From a virus: a stretch of 23,459 nucleotides of DNA. Of this stretch, positions 8,599-14,838 are shown piece after piece (within the stretch, counting starts at the first letter, position 1; every line of letters begins with the position of its first letter). The position numbers and the translations under genes were made by a program. Below the pieces are notes generated by a model that did not search any database, was not told where the DNA came from, and saw nothing but the letters and a program-made list of their open reading frames with translations. The stretch is from positions 1-23,459 of the IMG/VR virus record IMGVR_UViG_3300037278_000365; one strand, written 5' to 3'.

Positions 8599-9078
8599 CA
8601 ATCTCGAATATTCCTCTTTCGCTTTCAGATAGGCTGCGTGGGCTTCTTCGGGGGTGTTGTGCCAGCTAATATATTTGTACTTCTTCCCCAACCAAAGACG
8701 AGCCGCAAATCGTTTGTTGTCTTGATAGACCCCTTTTAAACCATGTTTATTTTTTACTTGCAGGTCACATTGCTTCATCATCTGCGAGTGGTCTACAGAT
8801 TTTAAATTCTCTATTCTATAATTAGTTGGGTTGCCATCAATTTCAATTAAATAATCTGGTTTTATTTTATGATGATATAAATAAATCAAATGACCATAAG
8901 ACCAATTGTATTTTTTGTTTTTTACGCGAAATGAAACCGAGAATAATAATTTCTTACTGTTTCCGTTAATGGAGCCATAAATTGTCGTGTTGCATTTTCT
9001 TCGTATCAACTCACCATCCCGATACACATAATTCTCATGCAAATAATCATAAATCAACTCAACTTCGGCTTCTGTCAT
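8596..9078 (-). CDS. HNH/AP2 protein, homing-endonuclease type, altered active site
   Basis: 160 residues; ATG overlaps the previous stop (ATGA at 9078-9075). Residues about 60-100 match the HNH_3 fold (GHLIYLYHHKIKPD and YLIEIDGNPTNYRIENLKSV), and residues 110-155 form an AP2-type DNA-binding domain (LKGVYQDNKRFAARLWLGKK then TPEEAHAAYLKAKEE). In HNH_3 enzymes the line reads xHIDGNxxNN; here the His of that position is Glu and the second Asn is Tyr, so cleavage may be lost. It could be a homing endonuclease that has decayed or been recruited as a DNA-binding regulator. The stop TGA is shared with the promoter of the next gene. Confidence 0.8.
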   Translation of the reverse strand: MTEAEVELIYDYLHENYVYRDGELIRRKCNTTIYGSINGNSKKLLFSVSFRVKNKKYNWSYGHLIYLYHHKIKPDYLIEIDGNPTNYRIENLKSVDHSQMMKQCDLQVKNKHGLKGVYQDNKRFAARLWLGKKYKYISWHNTPEEAHAAYLKAKEEYSRL

Positions 9079-9419
9079 TTTCGAACACTCTCCACAGCTC
9101 TTTGTATCTTATCAATAGCAATACCTCCAGCACAGGGTGCCGCCTGTATTTTAGGTCTAAGCATCTTCCGAAACACATTCTCAACAATCGCATACATCTC
9201 AGGCGAACTACGTTCTTCTTTATTGGTATCAGCATGGTGTCGACCAGGACGAAGATTAATCTTCGGATTTTTTTCCCATTCCAAATAAGCCATAGAAGCC
9301 TCTTCAATAGTATCAAAATATCCTAAGTAATGACCTTTTCGATCAATCCATCCGATAGCACAATATCTGTCGCCTTTTTTATAAACACCCTTAAATCCTG
9401 TTTGGTTGGGACGGCTCAC
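9075..9419 (-). CDS. AP2-domain protein
   Basis: 114 residues with a GTG start that overlaps the stop of the upstream gene (GTGA at 9419-9416), so coupled translation. Residues 7-50 (TGFKGVYKKGDRYCAIGWID, YLGYFDTIEEASMAYLEWE) are an AP2-type three-stranded DNA-binding fold, related to the one at the end of the next gene. No nuclease motif follows: the remaining 60 residues are basic (RPGRHHADTNKEE) then helical (MYAIVENVFRKML). It may be half of a split homing-type endonuclease or a small DNA-binding regulator. Recognised by domain only. Confidence 0.75.
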   Translation of the reverse strand: MSRPNQTGFKGVYKKGDRYCAIGWIDRKGHYLGYFDTIEEASMAYLEWEKNPKINLRPGRHHADTNKEERSSPEMYAIVENVFRKMLRPKIQAAPCAGGIAIDKIQRAVESVRK

Positions 9420-9661
9420 TTATATTCATCCTCAACGATAGATTGATAAGTCTCTAAATTCATATTTTTAATTTGCTCTTGAATAATTGACATTTCTGCT
9501 TTTAATTTTTTAATGTTAACCATCATCAAAAATAAATCTTTATTATAAAAATAATCTTTAAAAACAATATGAAAATGTGAATAAAGAATAATCATCAAAG
9601 CAATTGATGAAGCAGCTCCACCAAGCATTCCAATTAAAAATACATCCATTTCAGTCAGCAT
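9416..9661 (-). CDS. small membrane protein with coiled-coil tail
   Basis: 81 residues from the ATG at 9661, which has AGGA nine bases upstream; an upstream TTG in frame at 9697 lies inside the exonuclease gene and is less likely. The start overlaps the exonuclease stop by 11 bases. Residues about 6-30 (VFLIGMLGGAASSIALMIIL) form one membrane helix, then HFHIVFKDYFYNKDLF and a heptad-like helix (MVNIKKLKAEMSIIQEQIKN). Topology resembles small phage inner-membrane proteins. No family recognised; its presence in a recombination operon has no obvious explanation. Confidence 0.65.
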   Translation of the reverse strand: MLTEMDVFLIGMLGGAASSIALMIILYSHFHIVFKDYFYNKDLFLMMVNIKKLKAEMSIIQEQIKNMNLETYQSIVEDEYK

Positions 9662-10298
9662 GGCAAATTTTCCTATATGAACACATATTGCACACAAAAA
9701 ATATAGGGTTCTTATTTATTTTTTCAGGGGCTTCTGTAGCCATTGCAATCTTTCGTGCCTTTTCGCGCAGCTCATGATAATAAATATCATCATAAGTCAC
9801 CCATTCGTGATGAAGCTCAGATGTGTTTTTATCTATTGCTAACAAAACACCGCGCGAATAACCAGCCATCCCCATGTAAGCCTGTAATTGCGCGTAATAG
9901 CTTTCCCGCCATGCAATTAATCCTTTAGATTTAAAGCTTGAAAATGAAGCTGTATTAGCGGTTTTAATCTCAACAATGGCAATGGGTTCTGCTTTAGACA
10001 AGAGAATGGCATCACAGTGACCTTGAAACAATGGAAAAGAAGCATCTCGCAATGGCTTATCACGAACAATATGCAATCCAGCCTGCTCCATATAATCCAA
10101 TAGCATTCCCTCGAGACGCTTGCCAATATCAAAGGTGGTCTTTAAACTAGGTGACGGCTTTGAGGATTCGGCTCCTTTGAAGCCGTACCATATTGCGCGA
10201 TCACATTTATTCCCTATACTGCTTGCGCCAATGTAATGACGCTTTGCGTCTAGCGGAGATTCAGCTATTGTTTTTGTTATTATTGCCGACAGATCCAT
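9651..10298 (-). CDS. PD-(D/E)XK exonuclease, RecB/Cas4-like with iron-sulphur cysteines
   Basis: 215 residues; ATG behind AAGGAATCACA. Active site: GHCDAILL (Asp near residue 97), AIVEIKT (E-x-K near 109-111), and YYAQLQAYM (Q-x3-Y motif). A single Cys in SIGNKCDRAIWY near residue 32 and the C-terminal CNMCSYRKIC give four cysteines in the 1+3 arrangement that binds a 4Fe-4S cluster in Cas4 and AddB nucleases. Expected role: DNA end resection yielding single strands for the Sak4-type annealing protein encoded upstream. It follows the SSB-like gene after a 52-base gap that holds a 6-bp hairpin (10320-10338). No CRISPR array or other cas gene is present, so it is a phage recombination nuclease. 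Confidence 0.87.
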   Translation of the reverse strand: MDLSAIITKTIAESPLDAKRHYIGASSIGNKCDRAIWYGFKGAESSKPSPSLKTTFDIGKRLEGMLLDYMEQAGLHIVRDKPLRDASFPLFQGHCDAILLSKAEPIAIVEIKTANTASFSSFKSKGLIAWRESYYAQLQAYMGMAGYSRGVLLAIDKNTSELHHEWVTYDDIYYHELREKARKIAMATEAPEKINKNPIFFVCNMCSYRKICHAD

Positions 10299-10350
10299 TG
10301 TGATTCCTTATTAAATTAGTGCTGGTTTACGTCCAGCAACGTCACTCATA

Positions 10351-10923
10351 TCAGAACGGTAAATCATCGCCAATATCCGGCATCTTATTAGCATTACGCT
10401 GCAGTGCACTGTCAGTAGGATGGCGAACAACTTCAGCCTTTATGCCTGTTTCAGTGGCAATAGAGCCAGAAACGTGAACTTCACGGACAAAGTTGCCTTG
10501 CATCATCCCGCCATCAGCTTTAGGCATAGACCATTCACCAACTTTAATGGAAACAATCTTATTTATCATAAATCCAAGTTCAATATCATTAGGGGCTTCA
10601 TTATGGGTAGGCTTGAATTCACATAGCTGCATGATTAATTTAAGCATATTCAAATTGCGTTGTATTTGCTCTGGCTTTCCATCAAAGCATTTTATTTTCA
10701 ACGCCACTTCACGCGACTTGAAATCACCGTCAAGCAGTTTGAAATTAACATTGTAAAATTTATCAGTAGTTCCGGTGTGTTTATTCTCTTTTTCAACTAG
10801 ATTAAAGTTTTTAATCATTGCTGATGCAATGGTTCCTTCTGGCAATATGGTGAAGTCGCCGACAAAGGCATCTTCTGGTTTACCACTTGGTAATTCGCCC
10901 GTTCCCGAGGTCCAAAAACTCAT
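10351..10923 (-). CDS. phage single-stranded DNA-binding protein
   Basis: 190 residues; ATG behind TCAGGAGAAA, two bases after the Sak4 stop. The body (FTILPEGTIASAMIKNFNLV then FYNVNFKLLDGDFKSREVAL) has the alternating strand pattern of an OB-like fold, and the protein ends in MPDIGDDLPF: the acidic tail with terminal Pro-Phe is the partner-binding tip of bacterial and phage SSB proteins. It should coat single strands made by the exonuclease and hand them to the annealing protein. The exact family is not certain, but the tail plus position between Sak4 and exonuclease make the role likely. Confidence 0.75.
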   Translation of the reverse strand: MSFWTSGTGELPSGKPEDAFVGDFTILPEGTIASAMIKNFNLVEKENKHTGTTDKFYNVNFKLLDGDFKSREVALKIKCFDGKPEQIQRNLNMLKLIMQLCEFKPTHNEAPNDIELGFMINKIVSIKVGEWSMPKADGGMMQGNFVREVHVSGSIATETGIKAEVVRHPTDSALQRNANKMPDIGDDLPF

Positions 10924-10924
10924 T

Positions 10925-11689
10925 CTATTTCTCCTGATTAAAATACGGTATATGTTTTGCTATTTCATCGAAAGACATCTTTATCTCTGATGGCATATTA
11001 AATCGGTTTTTACTGACATGCCCATCTGATACTCCAGCCATGATGACTCTGTCATTTGTGCTTCGAACAAGCGTTCTTCCGCTATCAGTCTCACTAGTAA
11101 ATGACTTCAGTCGACAGAAGAAAACCCCGTCAACATCATCGACGTAAACAGCGCGGCTTTTCTCATGATTCATAATGATTGAATAAATATCAAAATCCTC
11201 AGCATCAGGGGCTTTGTGTTTGATCACCCCAATATGAGCTACGTAAATCACGCAAATACCGCGCTCTTTGAACTTATCCATCAAACCCTTGAATGCAGCA
11301 TGGATTGAGGCAGCTTTCAGATATCCAGCTCCGTAGCCGCCACAAGCAGCCGTCAGCGTGGATGGCTTTACGCCATTTTTACCGATCGGTTCACCTTCAA
11401 GAATATACTCAACAATTAGCTGGTCAAGCTTGCTAATGCTATCAATGACAATGGTTTTAAATGGAATCTCTTCGAGCGCCAACAACGCTTTGATGTTTTT
11501 CCATATTTCATTGAATGATAAGGCTATTGGTAATGCTTGAATCCCCGGAAGCTCATTATCTTCAGTAAGCACAAATAATGGTGAAGGGAAGTGACTGGCA
11601 AGCGTGGATTTTCCAACCCCAGGCTTGCCATAAAGTGTAATTCGTGGAGCACCAGGCTGCGTGGTGATCACACTATCTAAAATACTCAT
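10925..11689 (-). CDS. Sak4-type RecA-fold recombinase / nucleotide-binding protein
   Basis: 254 residues from the ATG at 11689, whose first base is the last base of the lipoprotein stop (TGATG) with GAGGA nine bases upstream; a TTG at 11698 in the same frame is too close to the ribosome site. Walker A YGKPGVGKSTLASHF near residue 20, Walker B KTIVIDSISKLD near 80, and CVIYVAHIG near 150 give the AAA_24/Sak4 pattern of a RecA-core ATPase. Sak4 proteins promote single-strand annealing with a cognate SSB, both present here in order with the exonuclease. Likely task: phage recombination, repair and possibly concatemer formation. Confidence 0.87.
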   Translation of the reverse strand: MSILDSVITTQPGAPRITLYGKPGVGKSTLASHFPSPLFVLTEDNELPGIQALPIALSFNEIWKNIKALLALEEIPFKTIVIDSISKLDQLIVEYILEGEPIGKNGVKPSTLTAACGGYGAGYLKAASIHAAFKGLMDKFKERGICVIYVAHIGVIKHKAPDAEDFDIYSIIMNHEKSRAVYVDDVDGVFFCRLKSFTSETDSGRTLVRSTNDRVIMAGVSDGHVSKNRFNMPSEIKMSFDEIAKHIPYFNQEK

Positions 11690-11811
11690 CAGCAGCAATC
11701 CTCAACATACAACCCAGCAGACTTAGGGGTATCAATCTCGATTGTCTCTGGTTTGTAATTGTTGGTACAGGCGCCCAAGAGCACCATAATTAGTAAAAAT
11801 CCATATTTCAT
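11689..11811 (-). CDS. 40-residue lipoprotein
   Basis: ATG at 11811, one base after the stop of the 141-residue gene; the stop overlaps the Sak4 start by one base (TGATG). MKYGFLLIMVLLGACTNN is a clear lipoprotein signal: one positive residue, a hydrophobic core and the lipobox LGAC with Cys15. The mature part would be 26 residues (CTNNYKPETIEIDTPK then SAGLYVEDCC) ending in two cysteines. It should be lipid-modified and anchored in a membrane facing the periplasm. Small phage lipoproteins serve as outer-membrane spanins or superinfection blockers; neither is shown. The exact fit between neighbours argues that it is translated. Confidence 0.7.
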   Translation of the reverse strand: MKYGFLLIMVLLGACTNNYKPETIEIDTPKSAGLYVEDCC

Positions 11812-11812
11812 A

Positions 11813-12238
11813 TTAGTTGGCACTCGTAATTAGCACGTTAAGTTTAGATGGTTTTTTGCTCACCATCGTTGCGATCAGCTCCAATTCTTCAGCGCTAGCG
11901 TATTTCTCTGCATCACGAAGAGTAGCTTTATCGATATCAAACGATATACGTTGTTTGACGAAATTGAAACATTGAGGTAATCGTCCAGCTGATATTTGAT
12001 ATTCTTCTTTATTTAAACTGTAGATATAGCCGGTTTTGGCTGTTATCTTCCACTTTCCAACCGTGTAGGATTTGCTGCCATCATCAGTATGATTGAGTAA
12101 TTCAGCAACACGTGGCTCAAGCGCTTCCTTAATTCTTTTTAGCTCGGCAAGTTGGAAATTTATGTTATTCAGCGTGGACACCAAGTCTTGTAATTCATTA
12201 TCACGGGCTTCTTCAGGACTGTATTGATATTCGTTCAT
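11813..12238 (-). CDS. coiled-coil protein at the head of the recombination operon
   Basis: 141 residues; ATG with GAGG nine bases upstream. Residues 8-50 (ARDNELQDLVSTLNNINFQL, then AELKRIKEALEPRVAELL) are a coiled coil; then GKWKITAKTGYIYSLNKEEY begins a strand-rich middle part, and the end (AEKYASAEELELIATMVSKK, PSKLNVLI) is helix then strand. This plan is common among small phage proteins next to Sak4 and SSB genes, some of which modify exonuclease or recombinase activity, but I cannot name a family. First gene after the minus promoter at 12281-12309, so probably an early gene. Confidence 0.7.
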   Translation of the reverse strand: MNEYQYSPEEARDNELQDLVSTLNNINFQLAELKRIKEALEPRVAELLNHTDDGSKSYTVGKWKITAKTGYIYSLNKEEYQISAGRLPQCFNFVKQRISFDIDKATLRDAEKYASAEELELIATMVSKKPSKLNVLITSAN

Positions 12239-12280
12239 GTGTTGCTACCTCTTCAATTGCGACGGTAATGTCGTGAGGCC

Positions 12281-12322
12281 ATTATATTTCACCTTGTAAT
12301 TTATTGCAACATGAATTACAAT
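12281..12322. promoter_or_regulatory. overlapping divergent promoters with operator dyads
   Basis: Minus strand: TTGCAA (12309-12304), 17 bp, TATAAT (12286-12281), for the recombination operon. Plus strand: TTGTAA (12294-12299), 17 bp, TACAAT (12317-12322), for the Cro-like gene. The two overlap, so they probably exclude each other. A perfect inverted repeat TTGTAATT / AATTACAA (12294-12301 and 12314-12321, 12 bp apart) and a GTAAT-TT-ATTGC dyad (12296-12307) lie inside, as expected for operators of the Cro-like protein. Confidence 0.75.
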
Positions 12323-12341
12323 TAATTTTTAATTAATTTGG

Positions 12342-12542
12342 ATGATTATGTTACTAGATGAAGTGATTAAACATTACGGCAGTAAGCTCAAACTATCGAA
12401 GGCGGTTGGTATTGCGATATCTGTTCCGCATGTCTGGGCATTCCGTGGCTACATACCTATTGAAGCTCAGCATAAGATTGAAGATCATTCCCGCGGTCAT
12501 TTAAAAGCTGATTATGCACATGCAAGGAGAAGGTGTTGCTAA
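12342..12542 (+). CDS. Cro-like / YdaS-type repressor
   Basis: 66 residues; a second in-frame ATG at 12348 (MLLDEVIKHYG) has GGAT four bases upstream and may be the true start. The protein is one small helix-turn-helix domain: LDEVIKHYGSKLKLSKAVGI, then SVPHVWAFRGYIPIEAQHKI, as in Cro/YdaS antitoxin-like phage regulators, followed by a basic tail HARRRCC. It should bind the operator dyads just upstream and choose between the two overlapping promoters; the related promoters at 17632 and 18240 carry a similar dyad and may be further targets. No CI partner is visible in the window. The end overlaps the next gene by 10 bases. Confidence 0.82.
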   Translation: MIMLLDEVIKHYGSKLKLSKAVGIAISVPHVWAFRGYIPIEAQHKIEDHSRGHLKADYAHARRRCC

Positions 12543-12721
12543 GTATTAGCGAAAAGGAGGAGCTCGAGCGTTTACGACGTTATGCGTCTAATATTATTAG
12601 CAACCCATATGACAGAGCTTTTTTTAATCTTCAGAAGTTGATTGACCAAACGCCTTCGTCCTCTCCTTTTAATGTGATTGCTATGGCTATTATGGAATTA
12701 AAAAGGCAAATTGATAAATGA
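12533..12721 (+). CDS. small helical protein
   Basis: 62 residues from the GTG at 12533, or 61 from the TTG at 12536, which lies better spaced behind AAGGAG (12524-12529). It overlaps the repressor end and is coupled to the next gene through ATGA. The protein is helical and charged (SEKEELERLRRYASNIISN, then AFFNLQKLIDQTPSSSPFN, MAIMELKRQID). No family recognised. Position directly after a Cro-like gene suggests an early regulator or accessory protein. Confidence 0.55.
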   Translation: MLLSISEKEELERLRRYASNIISNPYDRAFFNLQKLIDQTPSSSPFNVIAMAIMELKRQIDK

Positions 12722-12837
12722 AATGGCTTACTTTATTAATTGGGATGATTATCTTGTTGGGTTTATTAGCACTTCGCTTTCTGCCATTTTTAGTGGTAGC
12801 TTATATCATCGTACATTTTCTTCAAAAATGGTGGTAG
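12718..12837 (+). CDS. 39-residue hydrophobic membrane peptide
   Basis: ATG at 12718 overlaps the preceding stop (ATGA). MKWLTLLIGMIILLGLLALR and FLPFLVVAYIIVHFLQKWW give two closely spaced hydrophobic stretches broken by Arg-Phe-Leu-Pro: either a helical hairpin or one long membrane helix. It ends four bases before the DUF1003 gene, so the two membrane proteins are probably made together. Function unknown; small phage membrane peptides of this form include exclusion factors and toxins. Confidence 0.6.
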   Translation: MKWLTLLIGMIILLGLLALRFLPFLVVAYIIVHFLQKWW

Positions 12838-12840
12838 AGC

Positions 12841-13260
12841 ATGGTCATGATAAATGTAAAAGAGGCGATCGAGGATCGAGTTCGATATGAGCATGCGGCA
12901 GAAACCTCCACATTAAAAGAGCGCGCAGCCGATATTGTAGCTGAATTCGGTGGTAGCTGGACTTTTATCGCATCATTCAGTGTATTTGTTGTTGTTTGGG
13001 TGGTATTGAACTGCCTTTCTCATGCGATCGATCCCTATCCATACATCTTACTCAATCTGATTTTAAGCTGCTTGAGCGTCTTCCAAGCGCCATTCATTCT
13101 GATGTCTCAGAATAGAATGGCGCATATTGATCGTCGACGTGCTGAAGAGGATTATAAAATCAATCTGAAAGCCGAACTTGAGATCCAATCTCTTCACGAG
13201 AAACTTGATGCTTTGTCTCGGCGACTGGCGTCATTGCCTGAGTTTGTGACGGCTCTATAA
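12841..13260 (+). CDS. DUF1003 family membrane protein
   Basis: 139 residues. Matches the DUF1003 pattern over residues about 30-125: AEFGGSWTFIASFSVFVVVW, then DPYPYILLNLILSCLSVFQA, PFILMSQNRMAHIDRRRAEE and DYKINLKAELEIQSLHEKLD. Two membrane helices (about 40-60 and 67-88) are followed by a long cytoplasmic helix. The family is widespread in bacteria and its function is not established. Finding it in the early region of a phage, next to a repressor and a hydrophobic peptide, suggests a host-envelope function such as blocking superinfection or a lysogenic-conversion gene, which is inference. The start has only a weak ribosome site (GTAGAGC), fitting coupling to the peptide before it. Confidence 0.87.
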   Translation: MVMINVKEAIEDRVRYEHAAETSTLKERAADIVAEFGGSWTFIASFSVFVVVWVVLNCLSHAIDPYPYILLNLILSCLSVFQAPFILMSQNRMAHIDRRRAEEDYKINLKAELEIQSLHEKLDALSRRLASLPEFVTAL

Positions 13261-13369
13261 CATCTGATGTGGTTTTTCTCTGACAGAAGAACCCACAATG
13301 ATATCTTTTGGTGCCCGCATCGACTTTAAAAGTAGTTGAAGTTGAATTGTGTACTGGATTATGTTCCAT
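13160..13369 (-). CDS. possible small protein antisense to the DUF1003 end
   Basis: 69 residues on the minus strand, ATG preceded by GAGGATTTCATC, a good ribosome site. The first 36 codons lie in otherwise empty DNA and encode MEHNPVHNSTSTTFKVDAGT and YHCGFFCQRKTTSDVIE; the last third is antisense to the DUF1003 gene. No family recognised and no clear promoter. Plausible because of the ribosome site and the coding-like N-terminal part; it may equally be chance. Confidence 0.35.
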   Translation of the reverse strand: MEHNPVHNSTSTTFKVDAGTKRYHCGFFCQRKTTSDVIEPSQTQAMTPVAETKHQVSREEIGSQVRLSD

Positions 13370-13415
13370 GATGAAATCCTCAGTTAGTGGATGTCATGAT
13401 CAGTTTAACATGGAT

Positions 13416-13449
13416 TTAGATTGATCTAATAGTGTTTAAAATGTAGAAT
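13416..13449 (+). promoter_or_regulatory. promoter with a palindrome over the -35 box
   Basis: TTGATC (13421-13426), 17 bp, TAGAAT (13444-13449) is a fair sigma-70 promoter. The perfect dyad TTAGAT-TG-ATCTAA (13416-13429) covers the -35 box and looks like an operator. Predicted start of transcription is near 13456, at the foot of the large hairpin that follows; the replication gene is downstream. Confidence 0.5.
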
Positions 13450-13452
13450 GAT

Positions 13453-13525
13453 TGGCTCAAAGGTATATCAGTACCTATGAGCCAGAGGGCGTAGCCCGTT
13501 GGCAATTTCAACCTGCGACAACAGG
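13453..13525 (+). ncRNA. structured untranslated region before the replication gene
   Basis: Several stems in a row: TGGCTCA/TGAGCCA plus AGGTA/TACCT (13453-13484, 12 pairs with one A-A mismatch, 6-base loop); GGGC-GTA-GCCC (13487-13497); GTTG/CAAC (13498-13512); CCTG/CAGG (13512-13525). It sits in the 392-base stretch 13261-13652, which otherwise holds only the antisense frame above and AT-rich DNA (13536-13652) ending with the AAGGATAG ribosome site. It could be a regulatory leader of the replication mRNA, a small RNA, or (for the first dyad) an operator overlapping the transcription start. Confidence 0.4.
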
Positions 13526-13652
13526 CGAAACATGCAGATATATTATACATACCGCGTTCAAAAGTCAAGTATTAATTTAAATAAATCTATGTCATTGTTA
13601 TGGCAGGGATTTTATCGTCTGAATTTTCATAAGCTCACAAGGATAGAAAGTC

Positions 13653-14831
13653 ATGAATCATTATTTTGATGTAGATGTAGCAACAAAATATAGCGTTAAT
13701 ATAGCAATCTTTTTAAATAACTTGGCGCATTGGACAGTTGTTAATATCGCCAACCGTAAAAACTATTATGATTTTAGGTATTGGACTTATAACAGTCGAC
13801 GAGCCTTCTTGGAATTATTCCCTTACTGGACTGATGATCAACTTCGCACAGTGATTTTAAATGCGATTAAATCCGACTTAGTGATCGAAGGTTGTTATAA
13901 TTCCAAAGGCTATGATCGCACAAAATGGTATTCACTTTCTGATAAAGCCTTGGCTCTTTACAAGATCAACCCAATAGCTCCAACTGATCAAGAATCAAGC
14001 AAAAACGAACCATTAGAACTTCCCAATTCAAGCCCAGCCTCATTTGGGAAAAATCCCAATTCGACCTGGGAGAAATCCCCAATGGACCTGGGAGAAATCC
14101 CCAATGCATTGGGGAAAAATCCCCAACCTATACCAAATAGTATTCCAGATGATAAACCAAATACTACTACTACAAGAGATCAAATTTTGAACAAAAATCC
14201 TGACCCTGAACCGGTAGTAGTATTTACTGATTCTTTAACTTCAACCCCTAAGGTCAACCCCTTAATTCCGATTAACAGGATTGTGGCTACGACTGACATC
14301 GAGCTATTAACCGCATATCGTTCCAGACCGATCTTTTCTGAAAACATTCTTTGTGAAGATGATTTTCTTTCTGCGTGTGATTCCATGATTAAAGACAGGG
14401 GCGATATGCCATTGCGAGGACGCATCAAAGGGATTGTAGGATGGATTTTGACCGGTAATTTTGAGGAGCCAAAAGAATGGGCACGAGAGCAACGTAATAT
14501 AAAAAACAGAGCCAAAGGTGAAGCGAATATGCTTTTACAAGAACAGGCGACGCGCAAAAAAGCCCCTATTACTACAAAATCAAAAACAAAAGAAGAATGC
14601 ATGAAGGAAATAATGGAAAATGCATTGAAAGATAAAAAAGAAACGATTATTGAGCCGATTTACAAAGAATCTACTTTTGATAAAAATAGTAAAAATTTAA
14701 AAAAGCAGTATAAAAAAATAGATCCTCCAGAAAATGAACAAGAAATGATGTTTCAACCCGATATGAACTTAATCGAAGAAGATAAAAAAGAGGAAGAAGA
14801 GCTACCTGAAGTATGGGAAGCTAGATTATAA
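13653..14831 (+). CDS. replication initiator (lambda O-like), winged-helix N-terminus
   Basis: 392 residues; ATG behind AAGGATAGAAAGTC. Residues 1-105 (MNHYFDVDVATKYSVNIAIF, WTYNSRRAFLELFPYWTDDQ, YDRTKWYSLSDKALALY) are the winged-helix domain of phage replication initiators. Residues 110-200 are a Pro/Asn-rich linker encoded by the iterons. Residues about 215-290 (ELLTAYRSRPIFSENILCED onward) form a helical domain, and the last 100 residues are strongly charged and lysine-rich, perhaps for contacting a helicase or loader. Like lambda O, the protein should bind the origin located in its own gene and recruit replication enzymes. No helicase loader is visible, so host proteins probably supply that step. 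Confidence 0.78.
   Translation: MNHYFDVDVATKYSVNIAIFLNNLAHWTVVNIANRKNYYDFRYWTYNSRRAFLELFPYWTDDQLRTVILNAIKSDLVIEGCYNSKGYDRTKWYSLSDKALALYKINPIAPTDQESSKNEPLELPNSSPASFGKNPNSTWEKSPMDLGEIPNALGKNPQPIPNSIPDDKPNTTTTRDQILNKNPDPEPVVVFTDSLTSTPKVNPLIPINRIVATTDIELLTAYRSRPIFSENILCEDDFLSACDSMIKDRGDMPLRGRIKGIVGWILTGNFEEPKEWAREQRNIKNRAKGEANMLLQEQATRKKAPITTKSKTKEECMKEIMENALKDKKETIIEPIYKESTFDKNSKNLKKQYKKIDPPENEQEMMFQPDMNLIEEDKKEEEELPEVWEARL
14045..14132 (+). repeat. four 22-bp iterons, probable replication origin
   Basis: Four consecutive 22-bp units begin at 14045, 14067, 14089 and 14111. Each holds an inverted repeat of the form GGGGAAAAATCCCC (best in the fourth unit, TGGGAAAAATCCCA in the first), and units 2 and 3 differ only at their ends. 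A half unit (CCCAATTC) occurs at 14022-14029. The array lies within the replication initiator gene and is followed by A/T-rich DNA (14130-14200), the same plan as the four dyad iterons inside lambda O. Origin function is inferred. Confidence 0.75.
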
Positions 14832-14838
14832 TCACTCC

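Noticed and set aside
9651-10298. Cas4 of a CRISPR system
   Set aside because: The fold and cysteines match, but there is no repeat array or other cas gene, and SSB and Sak4 genes are directly upstream; it is a phage recombination nuclease.
12342-12721. Toxin-antitoxin pair made of the YdaS-like protein and the next gene
   Set aside because: The 62-residue protein shows no toxin motif, and the operator layout fits a Cro-type lytic regulator better.
13160-14602. Other minus-strand frames within the replication gene, such as 14180-14602
   Set aside because: No ribosome sites, sequence looks like antisense of a genuine gene, and the plus frame has clear domain matches.
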